Source: Georgenia faecalis
GTDB taxonomy: Bacteria > Actinomycetota > Actinomycetes > Actinomycetales > Actinomycetaceae
Direction: 5' to 3'
NCBI RefSeq assembly: GCF_003710105.1
Contig: NZ_CP033325.1
Span: 1,736,001-1,800,000, forward strand
Length of the DNA: 64,000 nt
Every line of letters starts with the position of its first letter. Position 1 is the first letter of the stretch. A program made the position numbers and the translations under genes. Below are positions 28,046 through 35,198 of the stretch, in pieces. Under the pieces are notes generated by a model. The model was not told the DNA's origin, made no database searches, and worked only from the letters and a program-made list of their open reading frames with translations.

Positions 28046-29053
28046 TCAGACCTTGCGGATGGCGGGGGCGTCGCGGCCGGTGAGGCGTCGGCGCAGGGCC
28101 CGCCACGCCGTCGTGGTCGCCGCCGCGACCAGCCGCGCGTCGTCGCCGACGATCCGCACCCAGGACCCGACGTCACCGGGCAGGGCGCTCACGCCGAGCG
28201 CCATCGCGTCGCCGTACGTGGGCGCGAGCGCGGCGTGCAGGAGATCCCCGAGCTCCGTGGCCGAGGCGTGCGGGGTGAGCACGTAGAGCGTGGACAGCAC
28301 GTCCCGGTCGCCGAGGACGGCTAGCCCGCCGGTGTCACCGCCGTCGGGGGTGAGCCGGACCCGGTCCAGGGTGATGACGGCGCCGTCGGGGCGGCTCACC
28401 TCGAAGTCGGAGGCGAGGACGGCGTACTGGTGGCGCTCGTCGCGGGCGAGGCGCCCCGCGATCACCGTCTCCCCGGCGATGAGGGTCGCCGACTCGGGCA
28501 GCGTCACGGCGGTGCGCTGGTAGAGCCGGGACTGGGCGAACGGGATGATCGGGTCGGGCAGGTACTCGACGTAGGCGTCCTCGCCGAGGGAGATGTTCGT
28601 CTGGGCGACGGCGTAGTCGTGCTCCATCTTGAGGACCTTGGTGTAGGCCGACGTCGTGATGTAGGCCGAGGTCCCGGGCCCGAAGAGGAGGTCGGTGCGC
28701 AGCCGGTCCGCCTGGAGGATGCCCCCGCCGGTCGACATGATGTACGTGTAGGGCATGTCGGGCCGCGCCGGGTCGTAGTACAGCGGGTACATGATCTGGA
28801 GCGGGGACTTCTGGTAGCGGTGGACCAGCTCGGTCCGCTCCCCCCGGCGGGCGAACTCGAGCTCGAGCATGCCCACCTTCGCGGGGCTCCCCACGGGGAG
28901 CGTGTCCGGCACGGAGGAGTGCCGGGCGACCTCGTGCGGGACCCGCTCGGGCTCGTAGTGCGCCGGCTGGAGGCGGTAGCCGCCGTAGCCGGTCACCGGC
29001 AGCGACCCGGCCGGCGCGGCCGCCTCGACGTCCGGCACGAGGTCGGTGCTCAC
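28046..29053 (-). CDS. ureD: Urease accessory protein UreD
   Basis: 335 residues from GTG, overlapping the ureG stop. UreD features: KVGMLELEFARRGERTELVH, QKSPLQIMYPLYYDP, TGGGILQADRLRTDLLFG, SAYITTSAYTKVLKMEHDYA and EYLPDPIIPFAQSRLYQRT. UreD binds urease apoprotein and forms a tunnel through which nickel passes from the UreF/UreG complex. The length is greater than that of enterobacterial UreD (about 275), owing to an N-terminal arm of some 55 residues, which is common in actinobacteria. Last of the accessory genes in the operon. Confidence 0.93.
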   Translation of the reverse strand: MSTDLVPDVEAAAPAGSLPVTGYGGYRLQPAHYEPERVPHEVARHSSVPDTLPVGSPAKVGMLELEFARRGERTELVHRYQKSPLQIMYPLYYDPARPDMPYTYIMSTGGGILQADRLRTDLLFGPGTSAYITTSAYTKVLKMEHDYAVAQTNISLGEDAYVEYLPDPIIPFAQSRLYQRTAVTLPESATLIAGETVIAGRLARDERHQYAVLASDFEVSRPDGAVITLDRVRLTPDGGDTGGLAVLGDRDVLSTLYVLTPHASATELGDLLHAALAPTYGDAMALGVSALPGDVGSWVRIVGDDARLVAAATTTAWRALRRRLTGRDAPAIRKV

Positions 29054-29685
29054 GGCACCAGCGCGTCGGCGCGACGCTGCCAGACGGCGAGGATCTCGTC
29101 CTGGAGCCGGTCGAGGCCCTCCCCGGTGAGCGAGTTGGTGAGGACGACGGGCTTGCCGTCCCGCACCCGCAGGGCGTCGGACTCCATGACGTCGAGGTTC
29201 GTCCGGACGTACTGCGCGATGTCGATCTTGTTGATGACGAGGATGTCGGAGTCGGTGATCCCCGGGCCCCGCTTGCGGGGCATCTTCTCCCCCTCGGAGG
29301 TGTCGAGGACGAAGACGAAGACGTCCGCGAGCGCCGGCGAGTACGTGAGGGTGAGGTTGTCCCCGCCCGACTCGTACACCAGCGTGTCGACGTCGGGGAA
29401 CTTCTCGAGCATCTCCGCCCCGGCCGCGAGGTTCATCGTGGGGTCGTCGCGGACCGCGGTGTGCGGGCACGCGCCGGTCTCCACGCCCACGACGCGCTCC
29501 GGGTCGAGGATGCCCGCGAGCTCACGGCGCACGTGCTGGGCGTCCTCCTGGGTGTAGATGTCGTTGGTGATGACGGCAGGGGTCCGCCCGGCAGCCAGCA
29601 GCCGCGGGACCAGGGCCTCGGCCAGGGCCGTCTTGCCGGACCCGACGGGGCCGCCGATGCCGATCCTCAGGACGTTCTCGCTCAT
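29050..29685 (-). CDS. ureG: Urease accessory GTPase UreG
   Basis: 211 residues. SIMIBI GTPase motifs: P-loop GIGGPVGSGKTALAEAL, CPH metal site in TGACPHTAVRDD, Walker B-like DTLVYESGGDNLTLTYSP, and base-recognition NKID. It couples GTP hydrolysis to nickel delivery into urease through UreF and UreD. Unlike many UreG proteins it has no His-rich N-terminus; the only His-rich protein of the operon is the CbiX-like one. A 35-base gap separates it from ureF. Confidence 0.96.
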   Translation of the reverse strand: MSENVLRIGIGGPVGSGKTALAEALVPRLLAAGRTPAVITNDIYTQEDAQHVRRELAGILDPERVVGVETGACPHTAVRDDPTMNLAAGAEMLEKFPDVDTLVYESGGDNLTLTYSPALADVFVFVLDTSEGEKMPRKRGPGITDSDILVINKIDIAQYVRTNLDVMESDALRVRDGKPVVLTNSLTGEGLDRLQDEILAVWQRRADALVP

Positions 29686-29720
29686 TCGAATCCCTCGTTG
29701 CTCTCGTCGTTGGTGCGCGC

Positions 29721-30416
29721 TCAGCTGGCGAACAGCCGGGCTTCCGCGCGCTCGTGCTGGGCCGACATGACGTCGGCCAGGGGGACGGACCCGCCCATGT
29801 CCTCCAGGTCCCGGGCGACGGCGTCCGCCGCGGCTGCGGCGATGACCGGTCCCAGGGCGTGGAGGACCACCTGGACGTGGCGGTGGTCGGACAGGCGCAG
29901 CCTCAGGGCCGCGCCGAGGAAGCTCACGGCGAACGCGGACATGTCGGAGGCGACCGCCTGCACGGTGCCCACGCCGGCCGCCGCGTAGGCGACGGCCGTG
30001 GCCACCGGCTGGCAGCCCGGCGTCTCCTTCGCCTTGACGCTGCGCGCCCACTCCTCCAGGGCCGGCCCGCCGATGGCCTCGCGGGCGATGTCGGTGAGCT
30101 GGTGGCCGCTGCGGACCGACGCCCGGCGCATCTCGGCGTTGAGCTTCGAGGCGTGGAGGAGCTGGTCGACCAGGCGGACGCGCCGCCAGTCGCCGACGGC
30201 GGCCGCCTCGTGGGCCCGGGCGAGCGCCGTGGCGTCGCCCGGACCCACCGAGTGCAGCAAGAGCCCCCGCAGCAGCCCCTCGACGCCCCCCTGCCTCACC
30301 AGGCGCGCCTGGCTGTAGCCCTCCAGCCCGTGCGACATCGTGTAGAAGCCGCTCGGGAACGCGGAGTCGGAGAGCTGCAGGCTGACGAGGAGGCTCCTCG
30401 TGTCGGGGGTGCTCAT
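29721..30416 (-). CDS. ureF: Urease accessory protein UreF
   Basis: 231 residues, all-helical. UreF hallmarks: LQLSDSAFPSGFYTMSHGLE near the N-terminus, RLVDQLLHASKLNAEMRRAS, SVRSGHQLTDIAREA and the conserved His/Gly-rich central part. UreF bridges UreD and UreG and enhances the fidelity of UreG GTPase during urease activation. It follows ureC by seven bases. Confidence 0.93.
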   Translation of the reverse strand: MSTPDTRSLLVSLQLSDSAFPSGFYTMSHGLEGYSQARLVRQGGVEGLLRGLLLHSVGPGDATALARAHEAAAVGDWRRVRLVDQLLHASKLNAEMRRASVRSGHQLTDIAREAIGGPALEEWARSVKAKETPGCQPVATAVAYAAAGVGTVQAVASDMSAFAVSFLGAALRLRLSDHRHVQVVLHALGPVIAAAAADAVARDLEDMGGSVPLADVMSAQHERAEARLFAS

Positions 30417-30423
30417 GGCGACC

Positions 30424-32148
30424 TCAGGTGAGGAAGAACAGCTGTGTCAGGGGCAGCGACTGGGCCGGCTCGATGTGCGCCGGCACGCCGTCCAGCGTCA
30501 CCTTGTACGTCTCCGGGTCGACCGCCACGACGGGCGTGCGGTCGTTGCGCACGAGGTGGCTCTTGCCCAGCTGACGCGTCCGGCGCACCGGCAGCACCTG
30601 GCTGCGCAGCCCGAGCATCTCCGGCACGCCGTCGTCGATCGCCGCCTGGGACATGAACGTCACGCGGGTGCTCTGCAGCGTCTTGCCGTACATCCCGAAC
30701 ATCGGGCGGTAGAAGACCGGCTGCGGGGTGGGCAGGGAGGCGTTCGGCTCCCCCATGAGCGCCCAGCTGATGACGCCGCCCTTGAGGACCATCTTCGGCT
30801 TGGCGCCGAACGAGCCGATGGGCCACAGGACGATGTCGGCGATCTTGCCCGTCTCGAGCGAGCCGATGTAGTCGGAGATGCCGCAGGTGATCGCCGGGTT
30901 GATCGTCACCTTCGCGAGGTAGCGCAGCACCCGGAAGTTGTCGTTGCCCGGGGCGTCCTCGGGCAGCTTGCCGCGCTTGTCCTTGTTGTGGTGGGCGGTC
31001 TGGAACGCGCGCATCACCGACTCCCCGATGCGGCCCATGGCCTGGGAGTCGGAGGAGAACATCGAGATGACCCCCTCGTCCTGGAGCACCGTCTCCGCCG
31101 AGATGGTCTCGGCGCGCACGCGGGAGTCGGCGAAGGCGACGTCCTCGGGGATGTCGTGCGAGAGGTGGTGGCAGACCATGACCATGTCGAGGAGCTCGTC
31201 GACGGAGTTCACCGTGTACGGCAGCGTCGGGTTGGTCGAGGACGGCAGGACGTTGGGGTAGCTCGCCAGCCGCATGATGTCCGGCGCGTGGCCACCGCCC
31301 GCCCCCTCCGTGTGGAAGGTGTGGATGGTGCGGCCGTTGATCGCGGAGACGGTGTCCTCGACGAACCCCGCCTCGTTGAGGCTGTCGGTGTGGACGGCGA
31401 CCTGCACGTCGTACTCGTCGGCGACGGAGAGCGCGTTGCTCAGCGCGGCCGGCGTCGTCCCGAAGTCCTCGTGGACCTTGAGGCCACCCGCCCCCGCGCG
31501 GATCTGCTCGATGATCGGCTGCGGCAGGGAGCCATTGCCCTTGCCGTAGAAGCCCATGCTCACCGGCATGTCCTCGGCGGCCTCGAGCATCCGGTGGAGG
31601 TACCAGACGCCGGGCGTGGTGGTGACGCCGTTCGTCGCGTCGCTGGGTCCGGTGCCGCCGCCGAAGAGGGTGGTGATCCCGTTGGCGAGGGCGGTGACGC
31701 CCTGCTGCGGGGAGATGTAGTGGACGTGGGGGTCGATCGCGCCCGCAGTGACGATGAGGTGCTCGCCCGCGATGATCTCCGTGCCGGTCCCGACGACGAG
31801 CCGTGGGTCCACGCCGCTCTGCAGGTGCGGGTTGCCCGACTTGCCGATGCCGGCGATCTTGCCGTCCTTGACGCCGATGTCGCCCTTGAGGACGCCGAGG
31901 ACGGGGTCGAGGATGACCGCGTTGGTGATGACGAGGTCGAGCACGCCCTGGGTGCGGGTGATGTTCGGGTCCGCGGCCATGCCGTCGCGGGCGGTCTTGC
32001 CGCCGCCGTAGACCACCTCGTCGCCGTAGTGCCCCTCGTTGTAGTCCTTCTCGATCTCGATGACGAGGTTCGTGTCGCCGAGCTGGACCTTGTCCCCGAC
32101 GGTCGGGCCGAACAGGTCGGTGTACTGCTTGCGCGTGATGATGGCCAT
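30424..32148 (-). CDS. ureC: Urease alpha subunit (catalytic)
   Basis: 574 residues, full length. All active-site residues are present: nickel ligands His141 and His143 (IDPHVHYI), carbamylated Lys224 ([10 protein letters not shown], with His226), His253 ([11 protein letters not shown]), His279 ([11 protein letters not shown]), flap Cys326-His327 (VCHHLS) and Asp367 ([11 protein letters not shown]). The HPH start is varied from the usual IDTHIH. The enzyme hydrolyses urea to ammonia and carbamate in the cytoplasm. Its ATG overlaps the ureB stop by one base (TGATG). Confidence 0.97.
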   Translation of the reverse strand: MAIITRKQYTDLFGPTVGDKVQLGDTNLVIEIEKDYNEGHYGDEVVYGGGKTARDGMAADPNITRTQGVLDLVITNAVILDPVLGVLKGDIGVKDGKIAGIGKSGNPHLQSGVDPRLVVGTGTEIIAGEHLIVTAGAIDPHVHYISPQQGVTALANGITTLFGGGTGPSDATNGVTTTPGVWYLHRMLEAAEDMPVSMGFYGKGNGSLPQPIIEQIRAGAGGLKVHEDFGTTPAALSNALSVADEYDVQVAVHTDSLNEAGFVEDTVSAINGRTIHTFHTEGAGGGHAPDIMRLASYPNVLPSSTNPTLPYTVNSVDELLDMVMVCHHLSHDIPEDVAFADSRVRAETISAETVLQDEGVISMFSSDSQAMGRIGESVMRAFQTAHHNKDKRGKLPEDAPGNDNFRVLRYLAKVTINPAITCGISDYIGSLETGKIADIVLWPIGSFGAKPKMVLKGGVISWALMGEPNASLPTPQPVFYRPMFGMYGKTLQSTRVTFMSQAAIDDGVPEMLGLRSQVLPVRRTRQLGKSHLVRNDRTPVVAVDPETYKVTLDGVPAHIEPAQSLPLTQLFFLT

Positions 32149-32564
32149 CAGTGGCCCCCCTCGGTGGTGGTGTCGGTGGCCGACGGCTGCGCGGTGCCGG
32201 ACTTGAAGCCCCGGTCCTTCATGCGGCGCATCGCCTCGGTCCGGGTCTGCTCGGCGTCGAGCCCGCCGTTGACGAGGCCGTTGAAGCCGATGAGGCGCCG
32301 CCCCCCGGCGTAGGCGGTGAGCGTCACCTCCCGCGTGTCACCGGGCTCGATCCGCACGCCGGTGCCGGCGGGGATGTCGAGGTGCATGCCGTACGCGCGC
32401 TCGCGGTCGAAGAGCAGGGCGCGGTTCACCTCGAAGAAGTGGAAGTGCGAGCCGACCTGCACACCGCGGTCGCCGGTGTTGGTGACCGCCAACGTCACGG
32501 TGGGCCGGCCGGCGTTGATCTCGATGTCGTCACCGGTGTGGTCGTAGCTGGGGCTGCCTAGCAT
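32148..32564 (-). CDS. ureB: Urease beta subunit
   Basis: 138 residues. UreB core motifs are clear: [57 protein letters not shown] and [12 protein letters not shown]. The N-terminus differs from the typical MIPGE start, and a C-terminal tail of about 30 residues ([18 protein letters not shown]) extends beyond the common length of about 105. It packs with UreA and UreC in the (abc)3 urease trimer. GGAGGGAAG lies before its start. It is separated from the CbiX-like gene by 76 bases. Confidence 0.94.
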   Translation of the reverse strand: MLGSPSYDHTGDDIEINAGRPTVTLAVTNTGDRGVQVGSHFHFFEVNRALLFDRERAYGMHLDIPAGTGVRIEPGDTREVTLTAYAGGRRLIGFNGLVNGGLDAEQTRTEAMRRMKDRGFKSGTAQPSATDTTTEGGH

Positions 32565-32640
32565 CGTTCTTCCCTCCGCGTGCTGGGTCGTGGTCGTGGG
32601 TCGTGCTCCGCCACCGGCGGGACGCCGATGGTGGGGGCCG

Positions 32641-33492
32641 TCACGTGCTGTCGACGAGGTCGGCGGCGCGGGCGTGGGTGTGCGGGTGGTCGTGCGGGTG
32701 CTCGTGCGGGTGCGGGTGCTCCCCGTCCAGCCCGTGCGAGTGGGCGTAGCCGTGGCCGTGGTCGGCGAGGAGCCCGGTCGCGATCCCGTCGTCCCCGTGA
32801 CCGAGGCGGTGCACCGCTGCCGTGAGCCGCTGGTGGACGACCTGCGCGGCCGCCCGCTCGGACATCAGCGGGCCGTAGAAGGTCACGCCCGGCAGGGCGT
32901 CGACCTCCGGGCAGGTACGGGCGAACCCCGCCGGGACCACCACGAGGACGTCGGACCCGAGCGCCTGGGAGCGCCGCACCGCGCGCTCCAGGTCGGCCGG
33001 CTCGGCGATGCACGCGGGCTCGATCTCGGTCCCGGTGCCGTAGGTGCGCACGAGGTGGGCGACGCGATGGAGCTCGGCGTCGTCGAAGGGGTTGGCCGCA
33101 CGCGCCGCGATGACGAGCCCGGCCCCCGGTTGGTGCGCGGCGGTCTGCGTCGCTGCGCGACGGAGCAGCGCGACGAGGTGGTCGATCGTGCCGAACGCGT
33201 CGCCGAGGACGAGCCGGCCCGGTCCGTGCTGCGACCGAAGCCAGCGGAGCGTCTTGGCCGTGTCGGCCACCATGACCGGGTCACGCCCCCATGTCATGGG
33301 GAGCACCACCACCGGAGCCCCCTGCTCCCCCGTGCTCAGCAGGGCGCTCACGCGGTTGTGGAGGGAGCGGCCCGGCGAGGTGACCACGGCGCCGGGAAGG
33401 GCGTCGAGGTAGGGCGACAGGTCGGCGCCCTCCGCGCTCTCGTGCCCGCCGACGAGCACCAGGTGGGGCGACGCCCGCTCCGCCGGCGGCAT
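32641..33492 (-). CDS. CbiX/SirB-like protein with C-terminal His-rich metal-binding tail
   Basis: 283 residues. The body (about 1-235) resembles two CbiX/sirohydrochlorin-chelatase half-domains: [20 protein letters not shown] replaces the usual GHGSR motif, and [20 protein letters not shown] is typical of the fold. Residues 245-273 hold twelve His in an HxH pattern (for example [17 protein letters not shown]), like the tails of nickel chaperones UreE and HypB. It lies between ureA and ureB, four bases after ureA. No ureE is present in the operon. A nickel-storage or nickel-delivery protein for urease is the most likely role (inference); a true cobaltochelatase is less likely here. Confidence 0.75.
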   Translation of the reverse strand: MPPAERASPHLVLVGGHESAEGADLSPYLDALPGAVVTSPGRSLHNRVSALLSTGEQGAPVVVLPMTWGRDPVMVADTAKTLRWLRSQHGPGRLVLGDAFGTIDHLVALLRRAATQTAAHQPGAGLVIAARAANPFDDAELHRVAHLVRTYGTGTEIEPACIAEPADLERAVRRSQALGSDVLVVVPAGFARTCPEVDALPGVTFYGPLMSERAAAQVVHQRLTAAVHRLGHGDDGIATGLLADHGHGYAHSHGLDGEHPHPHEHPHDHPHTHARAADLVDST

Positions 33493-33495
33493 CGC

Positions 33496-33801
33496 TCAGG
33501 CCGCCACGGGGTCGTGGCACGAGACGAGCTTGCTGCCGTCCGGGAACGTCGCCTCCACCTGAAGGAGGGAGACGCGCTCGCGGACGCCGGGCATGCAGTC
33601 CGCCACGGCGACGACGTGGCGGCCCAGCTCCATGCACTCCGCGACGGACTTGCCGTCGCGGGCGGCCTCGATGATGGCCTCGCAGACCAGGGCCTGGACC
33701 TCGCTCACGTTGAGCTTCGTCCCTCGGGCCTTGCGCCGCCTGGCGAGCTCGGCGACCTGGTAGATGTAGAGCTTCTCGATTTCCCGTGGCGTGAGGTCCA
33801 T
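33496..33801 (-). CDS. ureA: Urease gamma subunit
   Basis: 101 residues from MDLTPREIEKLYIYQVAELA; this start matches the usual length (about 100) and has AAAGGG upstream, whereas a GTG 12 codons earlier would give an unusual arm. LNVSEVQALVCEAIIEAARD, SVAECMELGRHVVAVADCMP and VSLLQVEATFPDGSKLVSCH are standard UreA features. First gene of the urease operon; a -10-like TAGTGT on the minus strand (33871-33876) lies about 70 bases upstream. Confidence 0.95.
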   Translation of the reverse strand: MDLTPREIEKLYIYQVAELARRRKARGTKLNVSEVQALVCEAIIEAARDGKSVAECMELGRHVVAVADCMPGVRERVSLLQVEATFPDGSKLVSCHDPVAA

Positions 33802-33870
33802 AGCCGCGTCAGCCCTTTCCAGAATTGTGACGGACACGCCCGGGGCGTCCCGGCGTGGCTGGCCTTATCC

Positions 33871-33876
33871 ACACTA
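33871..33876 (-). promoter_or_regulatory. Candidate -10 box of the urease operon
   Basis: Read on the minus strand this is TAGTGT, with transcription expected near 33864 and a leader of about 60 nt before ureA. It overlaps a chance DnaA-box match. The GATCATT repeat array starts about 55 bases upstream. Confidence 0.45.
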
Positions 33877-33929
33877 CCGACCGCCGATTGGGCCGCAACC
33901 GCTCGGAACGTCCACCCGGGCGCCGCGAT

Positions 33930-34050
33930 GATCATTCTGCGCATCCGGAAAGATCAGTCCCGGCTGCGGCGCAAAGATCATTCTTGCCTCGCACATGGCA
34001 CCATTCCGCGCTACGTCCATGATCATTCCAGTCGCGCGTCGGAGATCATT
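33930..34050. repeat. Six-element GATCATT array, period about 23 bp (ureA-crcB intergenic)
   Basis: GATCATT occurs at 33930, 33976, 34021 and 34044; GATCAGT at 33952; and a degenerate CACCATT at 33999. Steps are 22, 24, 23, 22 and 23 bases, about two helix turns. Several copies extend to the palindrome ATGATCAT. The intervening 15-16 bases share no sequence. The array lies midway between the ureA and crcB promoters and so could serve as a cooperative operator for both directions. Confidence 0.7.
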
Positions 34051-34130
34051 GTCGCGCCGCGCTGACAATGCGCACGACCCATTTCCTCGGGAGTGCCGAC
34101 ACCGGTCGCGCAGCACGGGTGGGTCGGGCG

Positions 34131-34136
34131 TAGGGT
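34131..34136 (+). promoter_or_regulatory. -10 box of the crcB operon (leaderless start at the leader peptide)
   Basis: TAGGGT is six bases before the ATG of a 20-codon leader ORF at 34143, the spacing seen at other leaderless genes of this window. Confidence 0.55.
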
Positions 34137-34142
34137 CCCGAC

Positions 34143-34205
34143 ATGAGACCGGTGCCACCCCGACGCCGCTGGACGCGTCCGACACCCCAGAAGGAGGGTC
34201 GATGA
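34143..34205 (+). CDS. 20-aa leader peptide coupled to crcB1
   Basis: A 20-codon ORF (MRPVPPRRRWTRPTPQKEGR) starts six bases after TAGGGT and ends with a TGA that overlaps the crcB1 ATG (ATGA). The crcB1 Shine-Dalgarno AAGGAGG (34191-34197) lies inside its last codons (Lys-Glu-Gly). Translation of the leader therefore must influence access to the crcB1 start. The Pro- and Arg-rich content (PVPP, RRR, PTP) is the kind that slows ribosomes, so a coupling or stalling role is possible (inference). Too short for family comparison. Confidence 0.5.
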   Translation: MRPVPPRRRWTRPTPQKEGR

Positions 34206-34642
34206 CCACCTCGACCCGGCCCGCGTACCTGCGGGGCGCGAACATCGGCCTCGTCATCCTCGGCGGCATCGTCGGCGTGGCGCTCCGCGAGGGCCTCTCG
34301 CTCACCATCCCGGCGGTGGACCGGGTGCCCGTCGTCATCCCGGTCGTCAACGTCCTCGGCGCCTTCATCCTCGGCTTTCTCTACGAGGCACTCACCCGCC
34401 TCAAGCCCGACGCGGACGTCGTCAGCCGGCTCAAGCTCCTCATCGGGACGGGCTTCTGCGGAGGCCTGACGACCTACAGCTCGCTGGCCACCGACACCGC
34501 CGTCCTCATCGACGACACGCGTTACGACGTCGCCGCGCTCTACGCGCTCGGCACGGTGGTGGTGGGCGCGCTCGCCACGTTCCTCGGCATCGTCGCGGCG
34601 ACGAAGCTGCACGCGCCGGACGATCGGAAGGTGGCGTCATGA
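34202..34642 (+). CDS. crcB: Fluoride ion channel/exporter CrcB (first subunit)
   Basis: 146 residues, four membrane helices. The Fluc motifs are visible: IGLVILGGIVGVALREGLS at the start (GGxxGxxxR), PVVNVLGAFILGFLYEAL (N of the GTxxxN region), and GTGFCGGLTTYSSLATDTA, the central GxxGGxTTFS break. Fluc channels export fluoride and work as dual-topology dimers; paired genes like this and the next form hetero-dimers. The perfect RBS AAGGAGG is five bases upstream. Its stop overlaps the next ATG. Confidence 0.93.
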   Translation: MTTSTRPAYLRGANIGLVILGGIVGVALREGLSLTIPAVDRVPVVIPVVNVLGAFILGFLYEALTRLKPDADVVSRLKLLIGTGFCGGLTTYSSLATDTAVLIDDTRYDVAALYALGTVVVGALATFLGIVAATKLHAPDDRKVAS

Positions 34643-35016
34643 CGCTGGGTGAGTTCGCGCTCCTCATCATCGCCGGCGGCGTCGGCGCGGGGGTGCGCTA
34701 CGTCGTCGACGGCGCGATCAAGGCGCGGACCACCTCGGCGTTCCCGTGGTCGACCTCGATCATCAACATGTCGGGCTCGCTCCTCCTTGGCATCCTCACC
34801 GGGCTCCTCGCCAGCCGCATCGCCTCCACGGAGGTCGGCGCCATCATCGGCACCGGCTTCCTCGGCGGCTACACGACCTTCAGCACAGCCAGCTACGAGG
34901 CCGTCCAGCTGGTCCGGGAGAAGAAGTACGGCACCGCATTCGCCTACGGCGTCGGGATCCTCGTGGTCTCCATCGCCCTGGCGTACGCGGGTTACCGGTG
35001 GGGTGCGTCGGTCTAA
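34639..35016 (+). CDS. crcB: Fluoride ion channel/exporter CrcB (second subunit)
   Basis: 125 residues, four membrane helices. IIAGGVGAGVRYVVDG (GGxxGAxxRY), STSIINMSGSLLLGILTGLL (N-x2-G) and GTGFLGGYTTFSTASYEAV match Fluc/CrcB closely. It is the partner of the preceding gene with opposite expected topology, and the two are coupled by an ATGA overlap. Its position back to back with urease is notable because fluoride inhibits urease. Confidence 0.94.
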   Translation: MTLGEFALLIIAGGVGAGVRYVVDGAIKARTTSAFPWSTSIINMSGSLLLGILTGLLASRIASTEVGAIIGTGFLGGYTTFSTASYEAVQLVREKKYGTAFAYGVGILVVSIALAYAGYRWGASV

Positions 35017-35045
35017 GGCGACGGAGATCTCAACGGTGCCGTGGT

Positions 35046-35122
35046 GATCATTTTTCCGGTCGGCAGGATGGTCATTCCGCGAAGCCCCGTGACCGCGCGG
35101 CGCCGGTCCGCGATGATCAATT
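35046..35122. repeat. Second GATCATT-type array upstream of the channel-FUSC gene
   Basis: GATCATT at 35046, GGTCATT at 35070 and GATCAATT at 35115, with steps of 24 and 45 (about 2 x 22.5) bases and a poor copy near 35091 (GACCGCG). The same element and period as the array at 33930-34050. The last clear copy lies 65 bases before the -10 (TAGGCT, 35187-35192) of the following gene. Confidence 0.6.
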
Positions 35123-35198
35123 CCGTCCGGTCCCCGACGACGGCTGCGACGATAACGCCACGGGGAGCACAATTCGTCCGCGTGGTTAGGCTTATCAC

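Noticed and set aside
32641-33492. Ordinary sirohydrochlorin cobalto-/ferrochelatase
   Set aside because: The GHGSR-type motif is changed, a long His tail is added, and the gene lies inside a urease operon with no tetrapyrrole genes nearby.
33865-33873. TTATCCACA, a perfect DnaA box beside the GATCATT repeats, suggesting a replication origin with iterons
   Set aside because: Only one box is present, the repeats share just seven bases, no rep or dnaA/dnaN gene is near, and the box overlaps the ureA -10 (TAGTGT) and its flank, which explains the sequence.
33930-34050. GATCATT array as a CRISPR
   Set aside because: Repeats of seven bases with a 23-bp period are too short, spacers are about 16 bases, and no cas genes are present.
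34051-34201. Fluoride riboswitch before crcB1
   Set aside because: I could not find the conserved GGCGATGG-type aptamer segments, and the -10 box lies only six bases before the leader-peptide ATG, leaving no room for an aptamer in a leaderless transcript.
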